DNA of 7,325 nucleotides from Lachnospiraceae bacterium UBA1718 (GTDB lineage Bacteria > Bacillota > Clostridia > Lachnospirales > Lachnospiraceae). Below the pieces are notes generated by a model. The model was not told the origin of the DNA, did no database searches, and saw only the letters and a list, made by a program, of their open reading frames with translations. This document shows, piece after piece, positions 6,056-7,325 of this stretch (positions within the stretch are counted from its first letter, which is position 1; the number at the start of each line of letters is the position of its first letter). The stretch is from positions 333 to 7,657 of the forward strand of contig DCIU01000063.1 of the NCBI GenBank assembly GCA_002317245.1, read 5' to 3'. The translations under genes were made by a program, and so were the position numbers.

Positions 6056-7034
6056 TAGTATGCTTTCGATAAATTCGGAAGTGCCATATGAAAGAAGAAG
6101 TGCTGATGCTTATGACACTTACTATGGATGCGGGAAATCGACAGCCATTATCCGGGTTCGTGATGGTGAGAAGACGGAAGACTTTGTTGCTGATGCTTTT
6201 GCCCTAAGAGCACCACTAATCTTCATTGGCGCCACAGGAATTGCTGTAAGAATGATAGCCCCATTTGTTAAGGACAAGCTTACGGATCCTCCGGTAATCG
6301 TAATTGATGAGAAGGGTAACTTCGTTATTCCAATTCTCTCCGGGCACATGGGTGGAGCCAATGCGCTGGCTAATAGGCTGGCGGCGCTCATTAATGCCAC
6401 CCCTGTTATTACAACCGCTACGGATATTAATGGGGTATTTGCGGTTGATGTATTTGCCAGGGAGAACAAGCTTAAGATTGTTAATCGAGAAGGAATAGCA
6501 GTAGTGTCTTCCAAGCTCCTTCGCGGGGAGGAGGCGTATGTGTGTATTAAGGGCGGAGATGTTAGTTCATCTATTTGTAATGGAACTGTACCATGTGGTG
6601 TTAAACTGCTTTCGTATTCCGAAGCTTGTAAGGCTGATATTATTCTGGAGCCTAAGACTCTGGTTGTTGGTATTGGCTGTAAGAAGGATACTGAGCCTAA
6701 GAAGCTTGAAGACTTCGTGGGTAGGTACCTTGGACAGTTAGAGGCTGACTGGTCTGACGTAATAGCAATTACAAGCATTGATATTAAGGCTAAGGAGGCG
6801 GCCATTGCAGAACTTGCTTCCAAGAATGGGGTGGACTTCGTGACTTTCTCTGCGGAAGAACTTAATGCGTTGCAAGGAGTCTTCTCAGAGTCGGACTTCG
6901 TTAAGGAAGTTACAGGCGTGGGCAGTGTCTGTGAGCGAAGCGCAGCAGCATTGGCCCGAGGGGATTATGAGATGCTTCTGTCTAAGACCTCAGAAGATGG
7001 TATGACAATTGCTATTGTACAGGTGAAAAGATGA
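5997..7034 (+). CDS. cbiG: Cobalt-precorrin-5A hydrolase CbiG
   Basis: CbiG opens the ring-A delta-lactone of cobalt-precorrin-5A and expels the two-carbon fragment as acetaldehyde, giving cobalt-precorrin-5B for CbiD. It is specific to the anaerobic pathway. The 345 residues show the usual three parts: an N-terminal domain with ICAFTDKG (5-12), IGATGIAVRMIAP (77-89) and SGHMGGANALANRLA (115-129); a short middle region with TTATDINGVFAVD (139-151); and a C-terminal CobE-like domain with VVGIGCKKDT (223-232) and VTGVGSVCERSA (305-316). The ATG at 5997 begins the family-like sequence MIIYICAFTDKG. No good Shine-Dalgarno sequence lies in range, which is odd beside cbiF; the ATG overlaps a TGA (ATGA at 5997-6000) ending a relic frame. 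The stop overlaps the cbiH start by four bases (ATGA). Confidence 0.96.
   Translation: MIIYICAFTDKGRQLAEQLNSMLSINSEVPYERRSADAYDTYYGCGKSTAIIRVRDGEKTEDFVADAFALRAPLIFIGATGIAVRMIAPFVKDKLTDPPVIVIDEKGNFVIPILSGHMGGANALANRLAALINATPVITTATDINGVFAVDVFARENKLKIVNREGIAVVSSKLLRGEEAYVCIKGGDVSSSICNGTVPCGVKLLSYSEACKADIILEPKTLVVGIGCKKDTEPKKLEDFVGRYLGQLEADWSDVIAITSIDIKAKEAAIAELASKNGVDFVTFSAEELNALQGVFSESDFVKEVTGVGSVCERSAAALARGDYEMLLSKTSEDGMTIAIVQVKR
7021..7025 (+). promoter_or_regulatory. Ribosome binding site of cbiH
   Basis: AGGTG lies inside the last codons of cbiG, 5 bases before the cbiH ATG at 7031. Together with the ATGA overlap it supports coupled translation of cbiG and cbiH. Confidence 0.5.
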
Positions 7035-7325
7035 GTAAGATTATATATATAGTTGGCCTTGGACCTGGGCAGGAAGACATGATGACAGGTCAGGCAAGGC
7101 AGGCATTAGAGAATAGTGATGTGATTGTAGGATACACAGTATATGTGGACCTGATTAAGGATATGTTCTCTGGCAAGGAATTCGCTACGACTCCCATGAA
7201 GCAGGAGATTGCCAGATGCCATATGTGCTATGAGTATGCGGAGGCAGGCAAGACAGTATCCATGATCTGCAGTGGAGATGCGGGGGTATATGGAATGGCC
7301 TCACCAATGTATGAACTGTCGTCGG
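7031..7325 (+). CDS. cbiH: Precorrin-3B / cobalt-precorrin-3 C17-methyltransferase CbiH, 3'-truncated
   Basis: CbiH is a tetrapyrrole methylase that methylates C17 and drives ring contraction, making cobalt-precorrin-4, the substrate of CbiF. Only 98 codons are present, running off the window edge; the family is usually about 240 residues, with some longer fused forms, so a C-terminal extension cannot be judged. Visible signatures are the N-terminal loop VGLGPGQEDMMT (8-19), DVIVGYTVYVDLI (30-42), and CSGDAGVYGMASPMYEL (80-96), which is the CbiH/CobJ form of the SAM-binding segment and distinguishes it from CbiF and CbiL. The ATG shares four bases with the cbiG stop (ATGA). Being open at the edge, this gene has no stop codon in the window. 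Confidence 0.95.
   Translation, partial: MSKIIYIVGLGPGQEDMMTGQARQALENSDVIVGYTVYVDLIKDMFSGKEFATTPMKQEIARCHMCYEYAEAGKTVSMICSGDAGVYGMASPMYELSS

Noticed and set aside
6122..6823. 233-residue open frame on the minus strand
   Set aside because: It is antisense to cbiG, with a low-complexity serine- and alanine-rich composition typical of a shadow frame.
1..7325. CRISPR array, tRNA or rRNA, insertion sequence, or attachment site
   Set aside because: Nearly all of the window is coding in recognised cobalamin genes; the gaps are at most 71 bases and contain none of these.

Overview
The window is a single-strand (+) stretch of an anaerobic (cobalt-early) adenosylcobalamin (vitamin B12) biosynthesis operon. 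Nine genes are readable: cobS (5' end missing), an alpha-ribazole phosphatase-like histidine phosphatase (cobC), cbiB, cobD, cbiC, cbiD, cbiF, cbiG and cbiH (3' end missing). CbiD and CbiG are the diagnostic enzymes of the oxygen-independent route. The gene style, moderate G+C, GGAG-type ribosome sites and protein sequences suggest an anaerobic Firmicute, perhaps Lachnospiraceae-like; that placement is inference from memory of the families, not a database result.

Layout: positions 1-2134 (cobS, cobC, cbiB) plus 2206-3333 (cobD) carry the late steps: aminopropanol phosphate supply (CobD), its attachment to the corrin (CbiB), and nucleotide-loop assembly (CobS, CobC). Positions 3383-7325 (cbiC, cbiD, cbiF, cbiG, cbiH) carry ring-contraction and methylation steps. 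In pathway order the ring enzymes act as CbiH (C17 methylation and ring contraction), CbiF (C11), CbiG (lactone opening, loss of the two-carbon unit), CbiD (C1), then later CbiC (methyl shift to give cobyrinate). Missing from the window, presumably in the flanks or elsewhere, are cbiL, cbiJ, cbiE/cbiT, cbiA, cbiP, cobU, cobT and a cobalt chelatase. No gap exceeds 75 bases, so the genes look co-transcribed; several junctions overlap (TAATG at 1164-1168, ATGA at 7031-7034). No promoter, terminator or cobalamin riboswitch was recognised.

The one clearly unexpected structure is at the cbiF/cbiG junction. The 57 bases between the two genes (5940-5996) are a decayed copy of the first 59 bases of cbiG (5997-6055), lying immediately next to it in tandem. 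Read with two one-base gaps, the copy still spells SALTAK and RQLAEQLK against CAFTDK and RQLAEQLN in the real CbiG. Lesser points are a cysteine-containing insertion in CobD, a G+C step inside cbiD, and the absence of cbiE/cbiT between cbiD and cbiF. I see no evidence of a wholly new system; the region is otherwise a recognisable cobalamin operon.
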